Assembly: GCA_021846985.1 (NCBI GenBank) | Contig: JAJZVX010000002.1 | Location: forward strand, 1 to 64,000 | Origin: Acidobacteriota bacterium | GTDB lineage: Bacteria > Acidobacteriota > Terriglobia > Terriglobales > Acidobacteriaceae | Reading direction: 5' to 3' | Length of the DNA stretch: 64,000 nucleotides | Shown here: positions 8,391-17,001 of the stretch, in pieces | Numbering within the stretch: the stretch's first letter is position 1 | How the letters are laid out: each line of letters starts with the position of its first letter | Made by a program: the position numbers and the translations under genes | Notes under the pieces: model-generated | The model's input: the letters and a program-made list of their open reading frames with translations, nothing else | What the model was told of the DNA's origin: nothing | Databases searched by the model: none

Positions 8391-9284
8391 TTACAGTTCG
8401 AGATCCCGTCCGGTTAGGCGGCGGAAGGCCTCCAGATACTTGGCCTGCGTCCGCTCCGCCACTTCGGCGGGCAGGCTGGGCGCGGGCGCCTGCTTGTTCC
8501 AGTGGATCTCTTCCAGGTAGTCGCGCACAAACTGCTTGTCGAACGAGGGCTGCGGGCCGCCCGGCTTCCACGTGGTCGCGTCCCAGAAGCGCGACGAGTC
8601 CGGGGTCAGCACCTCGTCGGCCAACACCATGCCGCGCGGGGTGGCGCCGAACTCGAACTTCGTGTCGGCCAAAATCAGGCCCCGCGACTCGGCGTGCTCG
8701 GCGGCTCGGTTGTAAATGGCCAGCGTCAGCCGCTTCAGCTCCGCGGCCACCTCCGGCCCCACGGCCTTTTCTGTCGCCGCGTAGCTGATGTTCTCGTCGT
8801 GCGTGCCCGCCTCGCCCTTGGTCGAGGGCGTATAGAGCGGTCCCGGCAGCCGTGAGCCGTCCACCAGCCCCGCGGGCAGGGGAATGCCGCATACCGTGCC
8901 GCCGGCGCGGTACTCCTTCAGCCCCGATCCCGTCAGGTATCCGCGCGCCACGCACTCCACCGGATACATCTGCGCCCGCTTCACCAGCATCGAGCGGCCG
9001 CGCAGTTGATCGGTGTACGGCTGCAGCGAGGCAGGGAACTGGCTTACATCGGCGGTGATCAGGTGGTTGGGAACAATGTCCTTCAGCAGATCGAACCAGA
9101 ACAGCGAAATCTGGGTGAGAATCTTGCCTTTGCCGGGAATGCCGGTGCCCAGTACATGGTCAAATGCCGAAATGCGGTCCGTGGCCACGAGAAGTAGATT
9201 CTCGCCCACTGCATACAAATCGCGCACTTTACCCCGGCCAATCAGGGGCGTTGCGCCCAGCTCTGTCTTGAGAAGTGAAGTCAT
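8391..9284 (-). CDS. purC: Phosphoribosylaminoimidazole-succinocarboxamide synthase
   Basis: SAICAR synthetase, which joins CAIR and aspartate with ATP in purine synthesis. The 297-residue protein has family motifs GRGKVRDLYAVG (ATP-binding loop near 18-29), TDRISAFDHVLGTGIPGKG, ECVARGYLTGSGLKEY, ILADTKFEFG and LADEVLTPDSSRFW. It starts with ATG and a GGCAGGA ribosome binding site. It is the first gene of the leftward cluster purC-cvpA-fis-HAD-secretin and has a good promoter at 9320-9348. Confidence 0.97.
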   Translation of the reverse strand: MTSLLKTELGATPLIGRGKVRDLYAVGENLLLVATDRISAFDHVLGTGIPGKGKILTQISLFWFDLLKDIVPNHLITADVSQFPASLQPYTDQLRGRSMLVKRAQMYPVECVARGYLTGSGLKEYRAGGTVCGIPLPAGLVDGSRLPGPLYTPSTKGEAGTHDENISYAATEKAVGPEVAAELKRLTLAIYNRAAEHAESRGLILADTKFEFGATPRGMVLADEVLTPDSSRFWDATTWKPGGPQPSFDKQFVRDYLEEIHWNKQAPAPSLPAEVAERTQAKYLEAFRRLTGRDLEL

Positions 9285-9319
9285 GGGAAGATCCTGCCTC
9301 GGATGGAACTGAATCTCCG

Positions 9320-9348
9320 ATTTTCGAGCGTGCGCCCTGCTTTGTCAA
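9320..9348 (-). promoter_or_regulatory. Sigma-70-type promoter of purC
   Basis: On the minus strand TTGACA (9348-9343) is followed after exactly 17 bases by GAAAAT (9325-9320), a consensus -35 and a 4/6 -10. Transcription would begin near 9313, giving a leader of about 30 bases before the purC ATG. Confidence 0.6.
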
Positions 9349-9479
9349 TCGTCTTGCGCATTATGGTACGCGTCAACATCGGGCCGCTCCATGGGGCCGG
9401 AAACGGGTCTGCCAGCGCCTTGAAAATCCACATAGAGGGACGGTTTGGGGGCTTCTCGGGGGCTTCCGAAAGAGAACAT

Positions 9480-9747
9480 ACCCCTGTGATGGCCGTCACG
9501 GACCGAGCGTCGACAATGGGCGAAACTCCATCTGTCGGCCATGGTTCGGAGGGCGGATTCGATTGCTCTCTTTGAGCGGGCCGGCACGAGGCAGCCGTGG
9601 AAAGGGGAAGCCGCAGCTAGCTTCGTTGTGCAGGGATCACCAGTAGCCGCGCACTACCGACCTCCAGTGTCGGCTACTGGTCCCCGTCTTTAACTTGTTG
9701 CAAGACAAGAGCCTCCGAAGTGACGTGATCCTTCGGGGGCGTTTTTT
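9480..9747 (+). ncRNA. Candidate structured small RNA ending in an intrinsic terminator
   Basis: The 565-base gap between purC and smc has no credible gene but strong plus-strand RNA structure. Hairpin 1: CGACAATGG (9511-9519) pairs with CCATCTGTCG (9528-9537), flanked by ATGGCC (9489-9494) and GGCCAT (9537-9542), which share base 9537 with it. Hairpin 2: GGGA-TCA-CCAGTAGCCG pairs with CGGCTACTGG-TCCC (9633-9684), extended by CACT/AGTG, and exposes the loop ACCGACCTCC with the anti-Shine-Dalgarno core CCTCC. Hairpin 3 is a terminator (9711-9740) followed by six T. Both flanking genes are transcribed leftward, so a plus-strand terminator here implies an independent transcript. Its 5' end and promoter are not evident; the part from 9633 is the best supported. 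I cannot match it to a known RNA family. Confidence 0.6.
9711..9747 (+). terminator. Intrinsic terminator
   Basis: GCCTCCGAAG (9711-9720) pairs along all ten bases (one G-T pair) with CTTCGGGGGC (9731-9740) around a 10-base loop, then G and TTTTTT (9742-9747). It points rightward, away from the 3' end of smc, and matches the end of the candidate RNA. Confidence 0.8.
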
Positions 9748-9849
9748 CGCGAGAAAGCTCTGGTTTGCGCGCAACGGCAAGGCTGCCGCCTCTGCGCTTT
9801 CTGCCGGGCGCGGGCCTGCCTCGCGGAGGCGTGCCGCGGCGTCTCTGAA

Positions 9850-12800
9850 CTAGGCCGTGGCCCGCTGCTGCTCCTGTCCGCCCAGGCGGATGCTCACCAC
9901 CTTCGAGACGCCGGGCTCCTGCATGGTCACGCCATAGATGCGGTCGGCTGCCTGCATCATGCGCTTGGAGTGCGTCACCACCAGGAACTGCGTCTCCTGG
10001 CCCAGCGTACGCATCAGGTCGGCAAAGCGGCCCACGTTCACTTCGTCCAGCGGGGCGTCCACCTCGTCGAGGATGCAGAAGGGGCTCGGCTGGAACTGGA
10101 AGATGCCCACCAGCAGCGCCAGCGCGGTCAGGGCCTTTTCTCCGCCTGAAAGCAGCAGCACGTTCTGCAGCTTCTTGCCCGGCGGCGAGGCCACAATCTC
10201 CAGTCCGCTCTCCTCCTGGTTCTCCTGGTCGGTCAGCCGCAGAAACGCCTGGCCGCCTTTGAAAAGCCGCGTGAAGACCTGGCCGAAATTCTCGTTGATG
10301 CGGGCAAAGGCCTCGTCGAACTTGGTCTTCGAGATGCGGTCGATCTCCCGGATGGTCTCCTGTGTGTTCTCGATCGACTCCACCAGGTCGGTGCGCTGCG
10401 CTTCCAGGAATCCGTGGCGCTCGGCGATCTCCTTGTATTCGTCCAGGGCCATCATGTTCACCGGTCCCATCTGCTCCATGCGCTGGCGCAGGCCGCGGCA
10501 GGTTTCTTCCTCGGTGTCCAGATCTTCGCCGGCGAGGCGGGCGATCTCCGTGTCGGCGCGCAGTACGCCGGCTTCCACGTTCACCTCGGCCAGGCAGCCT
10601 GCCTCCAGGTGCTCCAGGTCGGCTCCCAGCTTGGCCAGCTCGCTCGAACGCGCGGCGCGTTCCTCGCGCAACTGGTCCAGGGCTGCGCGTCCCGTCTTGA
10701 GCTGGGCTTCGAGCGCAGCCAACTGCTGCCGCAGGGCCTGCGACTGGGCCGAGGAGGCCTGCGCCAGGGCCAGCGCCTCGGCGCGCGCCGCGATCAATTC
10801 CTGTTGGCGCTGCGCCAGCGATGCGCTCTCGGCAATGCGCTGCGTCCGCTCCGCCGCAGCGGCCGCGCGCTGTTGCTCGATGGACTGCACGCGCCGCTCC
10901 AGGTCGGCGTGCAGCCGGTCGATGCGCTGGAAGGCGGCCTCCGCGCCGCGCCGCCGTTCCTCCAGCCCGGCCAGTTCGGCCGTCAGGCGCGCGGCTTCCT
11001 GCTGCTGTTCTTCGCGGCTCTGCCGCAGCAGCGCCAGCCTGGCCTGCAGCTCATCGAGTCCAGCCTCGGCCGAGGCGCGCTCGCCCTCCAGCCGCACCGA
11101 TTCCTCCCGTTTCTGGTCGATGGCGGTCTTCCGCGTTTGGCGCGCGTCCTGGTTGCGCGCCGCCTGCGCCGTCCACTCCTGCAGCCGCCGCTCCACGCGC
11201 TGGCTCTCGGCTTCCATCTGCTTCAGCGTGGCGGCCAGGTTGGCGGCCTCGCGCTCGGCCAGGCGCCGTTCTTCGCTGTTGCGCTCCAGTTGCGCCGTCA
11301 TCTCTTCAATCGAGCGCGTCAGGGCCGCGGCTTCGCTCTCCGCCGCCACCAGGGCCGATTCCACCGTGGCCAGCCTGGCTTCGGCGTCGCGCAGTTCGCG
11401 CTTCAGGGCCAGCGGTCCTTCGCTGGCCGGCTTGCCGCCCGTCACCGTGGCGTTGTGGAAGCACTCGCCCTCGCGCGTCAGGAAGTAGGCATGGCCGTGC
11501 TGCGCCGCCAGCCGCTGCGCCAGAGCGGAGTCCTCCACCAGGTAGCCGTGTTTCAGCTTGGGAAGAATTGCCTCCAGCGAGCCGTTGAAGCCGTTGAGGA
11601 TGCGGATCGAGTCCTTCAGCGGAGTCACGCCGGGAGCGTGAATGGCGTCGGGCGCCTCCGCGAACAGCGCGCCCTGCTCGGCGGGATGCACCAGGAACGT
11701 GGCGCGGCCATCCACGCCCGACTTCAGCAGGCGCACGCCCTCTTCGGCCGCCACCCAGCTTTGCACTACCACATAATTCAGCTCTTCGCGCAGAAACTCA
11801 TCCACTACGCCTTCGTACGCGCCGGTTACCTCGATAAAGTCGGCCAGCGTGCCCACCGGCGCCATGCCTTCGGCCAGCGCTCCCGGCTTCAGCAGCCGCC
11901 GCACCGTGTCTGTCGAGTAGCCGTGGTTGCGAATCAGTGAGCCCAGCGAGTCGCGCTTGCCGGCCAGCGAGGCCTGTTCGCTGCGCAACTGATTGGCGCG
12001 GGCGCGCAGGGCGTTTTCTTCCGCGCGGCGCGCTTGCAGGCTCTCCCGTAGCGCGGCAATCTCGCTCTCCAGCCGCCGCAGCGTGTCGCCCGCTGCCTCG
12101 GAACGGGCTCGCGCCTGGCTGCTCTGCACGCCCAGGTTTTCCAGTTCGTTCCGGGCCTGGTCCATCTCCGCGTCCAGCCGCTCGGCCTCGCGCTCCAGCG
12201 CCGCCAGGCTCTCTTCGTCGTGCACAATGTGGTTGCGTGCGTTGCCGGCCAGCGTCAGCAGGTGCATGGCGTGGCGCCGGTTGGCCTCCAGTTCGCGTTC
12301 CGCGCTGAAGACCTCCTCGGCTGCGGCGCGGGCGGCGCGCTGCCGCTCCTCCACGTTTTGCCGGAAGGCGTGCGCCTCGCCGGCTGCTGTCTCCAGGAAC
12401 GAGCCCTGCTGCTTGCGTTCCTCGGCAATGCCGCCCAATTGCGTGCGCGTGGTCTCCAGTTCCGCGCCCGCAGCCGCAATGCGCGCCTCCAGTTCGGCCA
12501 CCCGCTCGGTATTGGCGCGCTCCCGGGCCGCGGCGCGCTCCAGTTCCACGGCAGCTTCGTTGCCCCGCGTCTGCGCTTCCTTGCTCTCGCGGTCCAGCTC
12601 GTAGCCGCGCTCGGTCAGCGTGTGCTGGCTGGCTTCTTCTTCGGCAATGGCCGCCGCGTCGGCGTTGATACGCTCGCTGAGGGCGGCAATCTCCGCGCTC
12701 AGCCGCGCCTGCGTCTCGTCCATCTGCGCCATGCGGCTGGCCAGCACCACGCGCAGCCGTCCGCGCAGCTCCTCGCGTACGGCGGCAAATCGCTCCGCCT

Positions 12801-13665
12801 TGGCGGCCTGCCGCTTCAGGCTGTTCATCTGCCGCGTCACTTCTTCAAAAATGTCGTCCACGCGGGCCAGGTTCTGCCTGGCGCTCTCCAGGCGCAGCTC
12901 CGCCAGCCGTTTCTTGGTCTTGAAGCGGGTTACGCCGGCGGCTTCCTCGATAATGGCGCGCCGGTCGTACGGCTTCGAGCTTAGAATCTGCCCTACGCGC
13001 TCCTGACCGATAATCGCGTAGCTCTCCGGGCCCAGCCCCGTGCCCATGAAGATGTCCTGAATGTCGCGCAGCCGGCACAGCTTTCCATTCAGCAGATACT
13101 CGCTTTCGCCGGTGCGAAACAGCCGCCGGGTGACGACAATCTCGCCCTTCTGCGGCGTGCGGTGGAACTTGCGCCGGCGGATTTTCAGCACCACGGGCTG
13201 CGGCCCTTCGCCTGCGCCCAGCGCCGCATCCGCCGCGGATTCTTCTTCCGGCACCTGTCCCGGCTGCTCGCTGGCGATAATCTCTTCCGTCTCGGCGGCG
13301 CGTTGCCGCTGCAGCTCTGTCTCGTCCCAGTCCTCGGCCGACTCGTCGTGGTCCACCGCTACTTCCGGTTCCACCGGCACGGGGCCTTCGTAAGCCGTGG
13401 GATCGATCAGCGTGATCGTCACCTCCGCCATCCCCACCGGCTTGCGATCCCGCGTTCCGGCAAAGATCACGTCTTGCATATTTGCGCCGCGCAGGCTCTT
13501 GGCGCTCTGCTCGCCCAGCACCCAGCTCACGCCGTCGAGAATGTTTGACTTGCCGCAGCCGTTCGGCCCCACCACCACGGCGACGCCCGTACCGGGCACG
13601 GTCAGTTCCGTCCGGTCGCAGAAGCTTTTGAAGCCGAGGATGTGGATCTTCTTCAGTTTGAGCAT
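9850..13665 (-). CDS. smc: Chromosome partition protein SMC
   Basis: Condensin ATPase that loops and compacts DNA for segregation. The 1271-residue protein has the N-terminal Walker A GPNGCGKS (33-40), a long coiled coil, the hinge (about residues 600-720, DFIEVTGAYEGVVDEFL), a second coiled coil, and the C-terminal signature LLSGGEKALTAL followed by Walker B FCILDEVDAPLDEVN. It is longer than the usual ~1180 residues, largely because about 80 extra residues (roughly 92-172) interrupt the N-terminal head between VTITLID and VTRRLFRTGESEY. The insert is acidic (DHDESAEDWDE), then ends in a basic KIRRRKFHR stretch. The Q-loop region and the R-loop are otherwise intact. ScpA/ScpB genes are not in the window. 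Confidence 0.97.
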   Translation of the reverse strand: MLKLKKIHILGFKSFCDRTELTVPGTGVAVVVGPNGCGKSNILDGVSWVLGEQSAKSLRGANMQDVIFAGTRDRKPVGMAEVTITLIDPTAYEGPVPVEPEVAVDHDESAEDWDETELQRQRAAETEEIIASEQPGQVPEEESAADAALGAGEGPQPVVLKIRRRKFHRTPQKGEIVVTRRLFRTGESEYLLNGKLCRLRDIQDIFMGTGLGPESYAIIGQERVGQILSSKPYDRRAIIEEAAGVTRFKTKKRLAELRLESARQNLARVDDIFEEVTRQMNSLKRQAAKAERFAAVREELRGRLRVVLASRMAQMDETQARLSAEIAALSERINADAAAIAEEEASQHTLTERGYELDRESKEAQTRGNEAAVELERAAARERANTERVAELEARIAAAGAELETTRTQLGGIAEERKQQGSFLETAAGEAHAFRQNVEERQRAARAAAEEVFSAERELEANRRHAMHLLTLAGNARNHIVHDEESLAALEREAERLDAEMDQARNELENLGVQSSQARARSEAAGDTLRRLESEIAALRESLQARRAEENALRARANQLRSEQASLAGKRDSLGSLIRNHGYSTDTVRRLLKPGALAEGMAPVGTLADFIEVTGAYEGVVDEFLREELNYVVVQSWVAAEEGVRLLKSGVDGRATFLVHPAEQGALFAEAPDAIHAPGVTPLKDSIRILNGFNGSLEAILPKLKHGYLVEDSALAQRLAAQHGHAYFLTREGECFHNATVTGGKPASEGPLALKRELRDAEARLATVESALVAAESEAAALTRSIEEMTAQLERNSEERRLAEREAANLAATLKQMEAESQRVERRLQEWTAQAARNQDARQTRKTAIDQKREESVRLEGERASAEAGLDELQARLALLRQSREEQQQEAARLTAELAGLEERRRGAEAAFQRIDRLHADLERRVQSIEQQRAAAAAERTQRIAESASLAQRQQELIAARAEALALAQASSAQSQALRQQLAALEAQLKTGRAALDQLREERAARSSELAKLGADLEHLEAGCLAEVNVEAGVLRADTEIARLAGEDLDTEEETCRGLRQRMEQMGPVNMMALDEYKEIAERHGFLEAQRTDLVESIENTQETIREIDRISKTKFDEAFARINENFGQVFTRLFKGGQAFLRLTDQENQEESGLEIVASPPGKKLQNVLLLSGGEKALTALALLVGIFQFQPSPFCILDEVDAPLDEVNVGRFADLMRTLGQETQFLVVTHSKRMMQAADRIYGVTMQEPGVSKVVSIRLGGQEQQRATA

Positions 13666-13758
13666 CGTCTCTCCGGATTCCTGAGGCTGGGCCTTCTGGC
13701 GCGGCCTTGCCGCCCGGTATGTGCACGGCCCTGCGCAAAAACAGCCCTTCGCTTACAG

Positions 13759-13787
13759 ACTCTAAGCAGACAGCGGGGCAGGGTCAA
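13759..13787 (-). promoter_or_regulatory. Putative smc promoter
   Basis: On the minus strand TTGACC (13787-13782), a 17-base spacer and TAGAGT (13764-13759) form a plausible sigma-70 promoter, about 90 bases upstream of the smc ATG. Confidence 0.45.
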
Positions 13788-14070
13788 CGTGCCGCGGGCG
13801 CGTTCTTGTGGATAAGCGAGGCCGGAATTCGGCTTCTTTCAAATTCTCGCGCTGTTATTGCGCGCGGGCCGTGTTGACGCGGGTTTTGGCCGCTTTTTGC
13901 ACAGGCCGGCCGCCCTTTCCGTTCCCGCCGAACGCCAACGGCGAACCGGGCGGCAAGCGCGGTCAGCCCCGCAAGCCGCCCCTCGCCCTGCCGTGCCTCT
14001 TTCTCCTGTAAAGTTGGGAGTGGCGGCTTATCGGCGAGCGCCCTCGCTCGCCGCGTCCGCCGTTCTCCCG
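13788..14070. other. Rest of the smc-recQ divergent region
   Basis: Together with the stretch back to 13666 this is a ~400-base divergent intergenic region. The frame of recQ stays open through it back to 13858, but the encoded residues are low-complexity, basic and unlike helicases, so I treat it as untranslated leader. No clear plus-strand promoter was found. Confidence 0.45.
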
Positions 14071-16122
14071 GTGACCGCCTCCTCCAATTCGCGCGATTTG
14101 ACCGCGCTGCTGCGCTCCGCCTTCGGTTTCTCCCATTTCCGCGCCGGCCAGGAAGCGGTTTGCCGGGCTGCCATCGACGGCCGCGATTTGCTGCTGGTGA
14201 TGCCCACCGGGGCAGGGAAGTCGCTCTGCTACCAGTTGCCCGCCATCGCACGCGGCGGCACGGCACTGGTTGTCAGCCCGCTCATCGCGCTCATGGAAGA
14301 CCAGGTGGCCAAGCTTGCCGCCTTTGGCTTCCGCGTGGCGCGCGTCCACTCCGGCATGGAACGCGCCGCCGCCCGTCAGGCCTGTGCGGACTACCTGCGC
14401 GGCGATCTGCACTTTCTCTTCATCGCCCCCGAGCGTCTGCGCGTTCCCGGCTTCCCCGAGATGCTGGCCAAGCAGAAGCTCGCCCTCATCGCCATCGACG
14501 AAGCCCACTGCATCTCGCAATGGGGCCACGATTTTCGCCCCGACTATCGCATGCTGGGCCAGTATGTGCCCGCGCTGCGTCCCGCGCCCGTGCTGGCGCT
14601 CACAGCCACCGCTACCCCCGGCGTCCAGGCCGACATCCTCGCCCAACTGGGCATGGCCGACCCGCTCAAGTTCACCCACGGCTTCCGCCGCAACAATCTG
14701 GCCGTCGAAGTTGTTGAAGTCCCCATGCCCGAGCGGCCCGCCGCCATCCGCGGTCTGCTCAGCCAGCCCCAGCGCCGGCCGGCCATCGTTTACGCCATCT
14801 CGCGCAAGCAGAGCGAGCGGCTGGCTGAGGAGCTTTCCCGCATCGTTCCCGCCGCCGCCTACCACGCCGGGCTTGACGCGGAGACGCGCGAGCGCGTGCA
14901 AACCGCCTTCCAGGACGGCCAACTCGAAGTAGTGGTGGCCACCATCGCCTTTGGCATGGGCATCGACAAGGCCGACATCCGCACCGTCATCCACGCCGGC
15001 CTGCCCGGCACGCTCGAGGGTTTCTATCAGGAGATTGGCCGTGCCGGCCGTGACGGCCTGCCCAGCCGCACTTATCTGATGCACTCCTACGCGGACCAGC
15101 GCACCCACGACTTCTTCCTCAATCGGGACTATCCGCCCGCGGACCATCTCGATGCGGTCTACCGCGCGCTTGGCGAACAGCCACAGCCGGTCGAGGAGAT
15201 GCGCGCGGCCTCCCGGCTCAGCGAGGAGGAGTTCGACAAGGCCCTCGAAAAGCTAGAAATCCACGGCGGCGCGCGCGTTGACTTTGGCGGCGGCGTTTCC
15301 ATTGGCGGCAAAGGATGGAAGAAGGCGTACACCATCCAGGCCCAGTACCGCGCCGGGCAATTTGAAAAGGTTCTGCGCTTTACCGCCTCGCCGGAGTGCC
15401 GTATGTCTGCGTTGGTGCGCCACTTTGGCGACGAGGAGGATGCTGGCCGGCCCTGCGGCCAGTGCGACATCTGCGATCCCGCCGGCGCCGTGCTGCGCCA
15501 GTTCCGGCATCCCACCGCGCGCGAGCGCGCCCTGGCGCAGGAGATTGCCGGCGAGTTGCGGTTGGTGGACTATCGCGCTGCCGGCACATTGCAGCGCGCG
15601 GTGGACCCCGAGGGCCATGTGAACCGCCGCGACTTCGACGCCCTGCTCGACGCCATGGTGCGCGCCGGATGGGTCGAGATCGAAGAGGCGGAGTTCGAGA
15701 AAGATGGCAGCGTCATCCGCTTCCGCAAGGTGCGGCTCACCGGCGCGGGATTCGATCTGGGGCCTGCCACAGCCGCCCATCTGTTGATTGGCGATGGCAT
15801 TGCCGATGAGTTTGCCGCCAGCGTCCCGCGTTCCGGCAAGACCAAAACCGCGGCCCGGGCGAAGTCCCCGCGTAAAGCGGAGGCTCCGGCGCAGCTCACG
15901 CCACAGGCCGAGGCCTTTGCCGCCCGGCTCAGGGAGTGGCGCACGGCCGAGGCCAGGCGGCTGGGCGTTCCCCCCTACCTCGTCCTCCACGACCGCACGC
16001 TCGCCGCGCTGGCCGTGGCCCGTCCAGCCAATCCTCGCCAACTTCTCGAGGTGGACGGCATGGGCCCCGCCAAAGCGGAAAAATTCGGCGCGGCCATCCT
16101 GGGGCTGCTCACAGGAAGCTGA
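14071..16122 (+). CDS. recQ: ATP-dependent DNA helicase RecQ
   Basis: 3'-5' DNA helicase for recombination and replication-fork repair. From the GTG at 14071 it has 683 residues. Helicase domain: Q-like motif FSHFRAGQEA, Walker A MPTGAGKS (47-51 region), Walker B DEAH (143-146) with the RecQ aromatic loop CISQWGHDFRPDY, motif V/VI region VATIAFGMGIDKADIR and YQEIGRAGRDG. A zinc-binding segment shows CRMSALVRHFGDE, then CGQCDIC. A winged helix follows, and an HRDC domain (FAARLREWRTAEA to KAEKFGAAILGLL) closes the protein. Longer starts (GTG 13858 or about 14021) add only low-complexity sequence not found in RecQ. The exact start is uncertain because no strong ribosome binding site is visible. 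Confidence 0.93.
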   Translation: MTASSNSRDLTALLRSAFGFSHFRAGQEAVCRAAIDGRDLLLVMPTGAGKSLCYQLPAIARGGTALVVSPLIALMEDQVAKLAAFGFRVARVHSGMERAAARQACADYLRGDLHFLFIAPERLRVPGFPEMLAKQKLALIAIDEAHCISQWGHDFRPDYRMLGQYVPALRPAPVLALTATATPGVQADILAQLGMADPLKFTHGFRRNNLAVEVVEVPMPERPAAIRGLLSQPQRRPAIVYAISRKQSERLAEELSRIVPAAAYHAGLDAETRERVQTAFQDGQLEVVVATIAFGMGIDKADIRTVIHAGLPGTLEGFYQEIGRAGRDGLPSRTYLMHSYADQRTHDFFLNRDYPPADHLDAVYRALGEQPQPVEEMRAASRLSEEEFDKALEKLEIHGGARVDFGGGVSIGGKGWKKAYTIQAQYRAGQFEKVLRFTASPECRMSALVRHFGDEEDAGRPCGQCDICDPAGAVLRQFRHPTARERALAQEIAGELRLVDYRAAGTLQRAVDPEGHVNRRDFDALLDAMVRAGWVEIEEAEFEKDGSVIRFRKVRLTGAGFDLGPATAAHLLIGDGIADEFAASVPRSGKTKTAARAKSPRKAEAPAQLTPQAEAFAARLREWRTAEARRLGVPPYLVLHDRTLAALAVARPANPRQLLEVDGMGPAKAEKFGAAILGLLTGS

Positions 16123-16373
16123 GTTGATGTTCTATGACGGAAAATATGTTATGTCTGTAGCGCTTGCACATTCACAAGATGCAATGCGCAGACGATTCGG
16201 CAATAGATCCGGACGCACGACGCCGCGCTTGAAAAGATGCAGGTCCCAGGGATACACTTCATCGCCGGCTTTGATGTGAATCTTTTCTGACGGGCATGAG
16301 AACCCCAATCGGCGCGGGAAGTTCCCGCGGCTGGCCGCGTGAATCCCCGCCTGCCGTCCGCTGATTCGTTTGC

Positions 16374-16904
16374 TTATCCCACCCGCTCGATGGTCACCGA
16401 CTCCAGCACTACCGGCTTGTGCGGCTTATCCTGCGCGTTGCGCGGCGCCAGCGAGATCTTCACCGCTACGTCCTGCCCCTCCGCCACCTCGCCGAAGATG
16501 GTGTGATTGCCGGTGAGCCACGGCGTGGGCGCCACGGTGATAAAGAACTGGCAGCCGTTGGTGTCCGGTCCGCTGTTGGCCATGGCCAGCTTGCCCGGCT
16601 TGTCGAACTTGTGCGGCGAGCCCTTGGTCTCGTCCGGGAAGCGGTAGCCCGGTCCGCCCATGCCCGTGCCCGTCGGGTCGCCGCCCTGGATCATGAAGTC
16701 GGGAATCACGCGATGAAAGATGGTGCCGTCATAGAGCTTGCTGGTCGACTTGGCGCGCGTGGCCGGGTGCGTCCACTCCTTTGTGCCTTCGGCCAGTTCG
16801 ATAAAGTTTTTCACGGTGACGGGCGCTTCGGTCTCGAACAGCCGCACGGTGATCTGGCCTTCGGTGGTGCCGAAAATGGCGTAGGTTCCTTTTGCGAGTG
16901 CCAT
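16374..16904 (-). CDS. Cyclophilin-type peptidyl-prolyl isomerase (cytosolic)
   Basis: Catalyses cis-trans isomerisation of prolyl bonds. The 176-residue protein is a single cyclophilin domain without a signal peptide. Active-site features are present: FHRVIPDFMIQGGDP (Arg, Phe, Met, Gln), ANSGPDTNGCQFFI, and TPWLTGNHTIFGEV carrying the Trp that binds cyclosporin in classical members. A second cyclophilin lies about 100 bases upstream on the same strand, so the two form a tandem pair. The 250-base convergent gap to recQ contains the near-perfect palindrome CGCGGGAA-G-TTCCCGCG (16313-16329) but no T-run. Confidence 0.95.
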   Translation of the reverse strand: MALAKGTYAIFGTTEGQITVRLFETEAPVTVKNFIELAEGTKEWTHPATRAKSTSKLYDGTIFHRVIPDFMIQGGDPTGTGMGGPGYRFPDETKGSPHKFDKPGKLAMANSGPDTNGCQFFITVAPTPWLTGNHTIFGEVAEGQDVAVKISLAPRNAQDKPHKPVVLESVTIERVG

Positions 16905-17001
16905 AGATTCTCCTCAGGGAGCGATCAGCTCTTGGCTGTCAAATCCCGGTTTTTTGTGGTTGCCCATGCTTGCAGCCCTCGAGTTGAAGGCTGGCAGCGC
17001 T

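Noticed and set aside
9285-9849. RNase P RNA, tmRNA or SRP RNA in the purC-smc gap
   Set aside because: The conserved sequence blocks of these RNAs (for example GAGGAAAGTCC, the tRNA-like tmRNA end, the SRP apical loop) are not present.
16123-16373. Small open frames after recQ
   Set aside because: No ribosome binding site, no domain, and the longest overlap out of frame with recQ; the region is a convergent gap.
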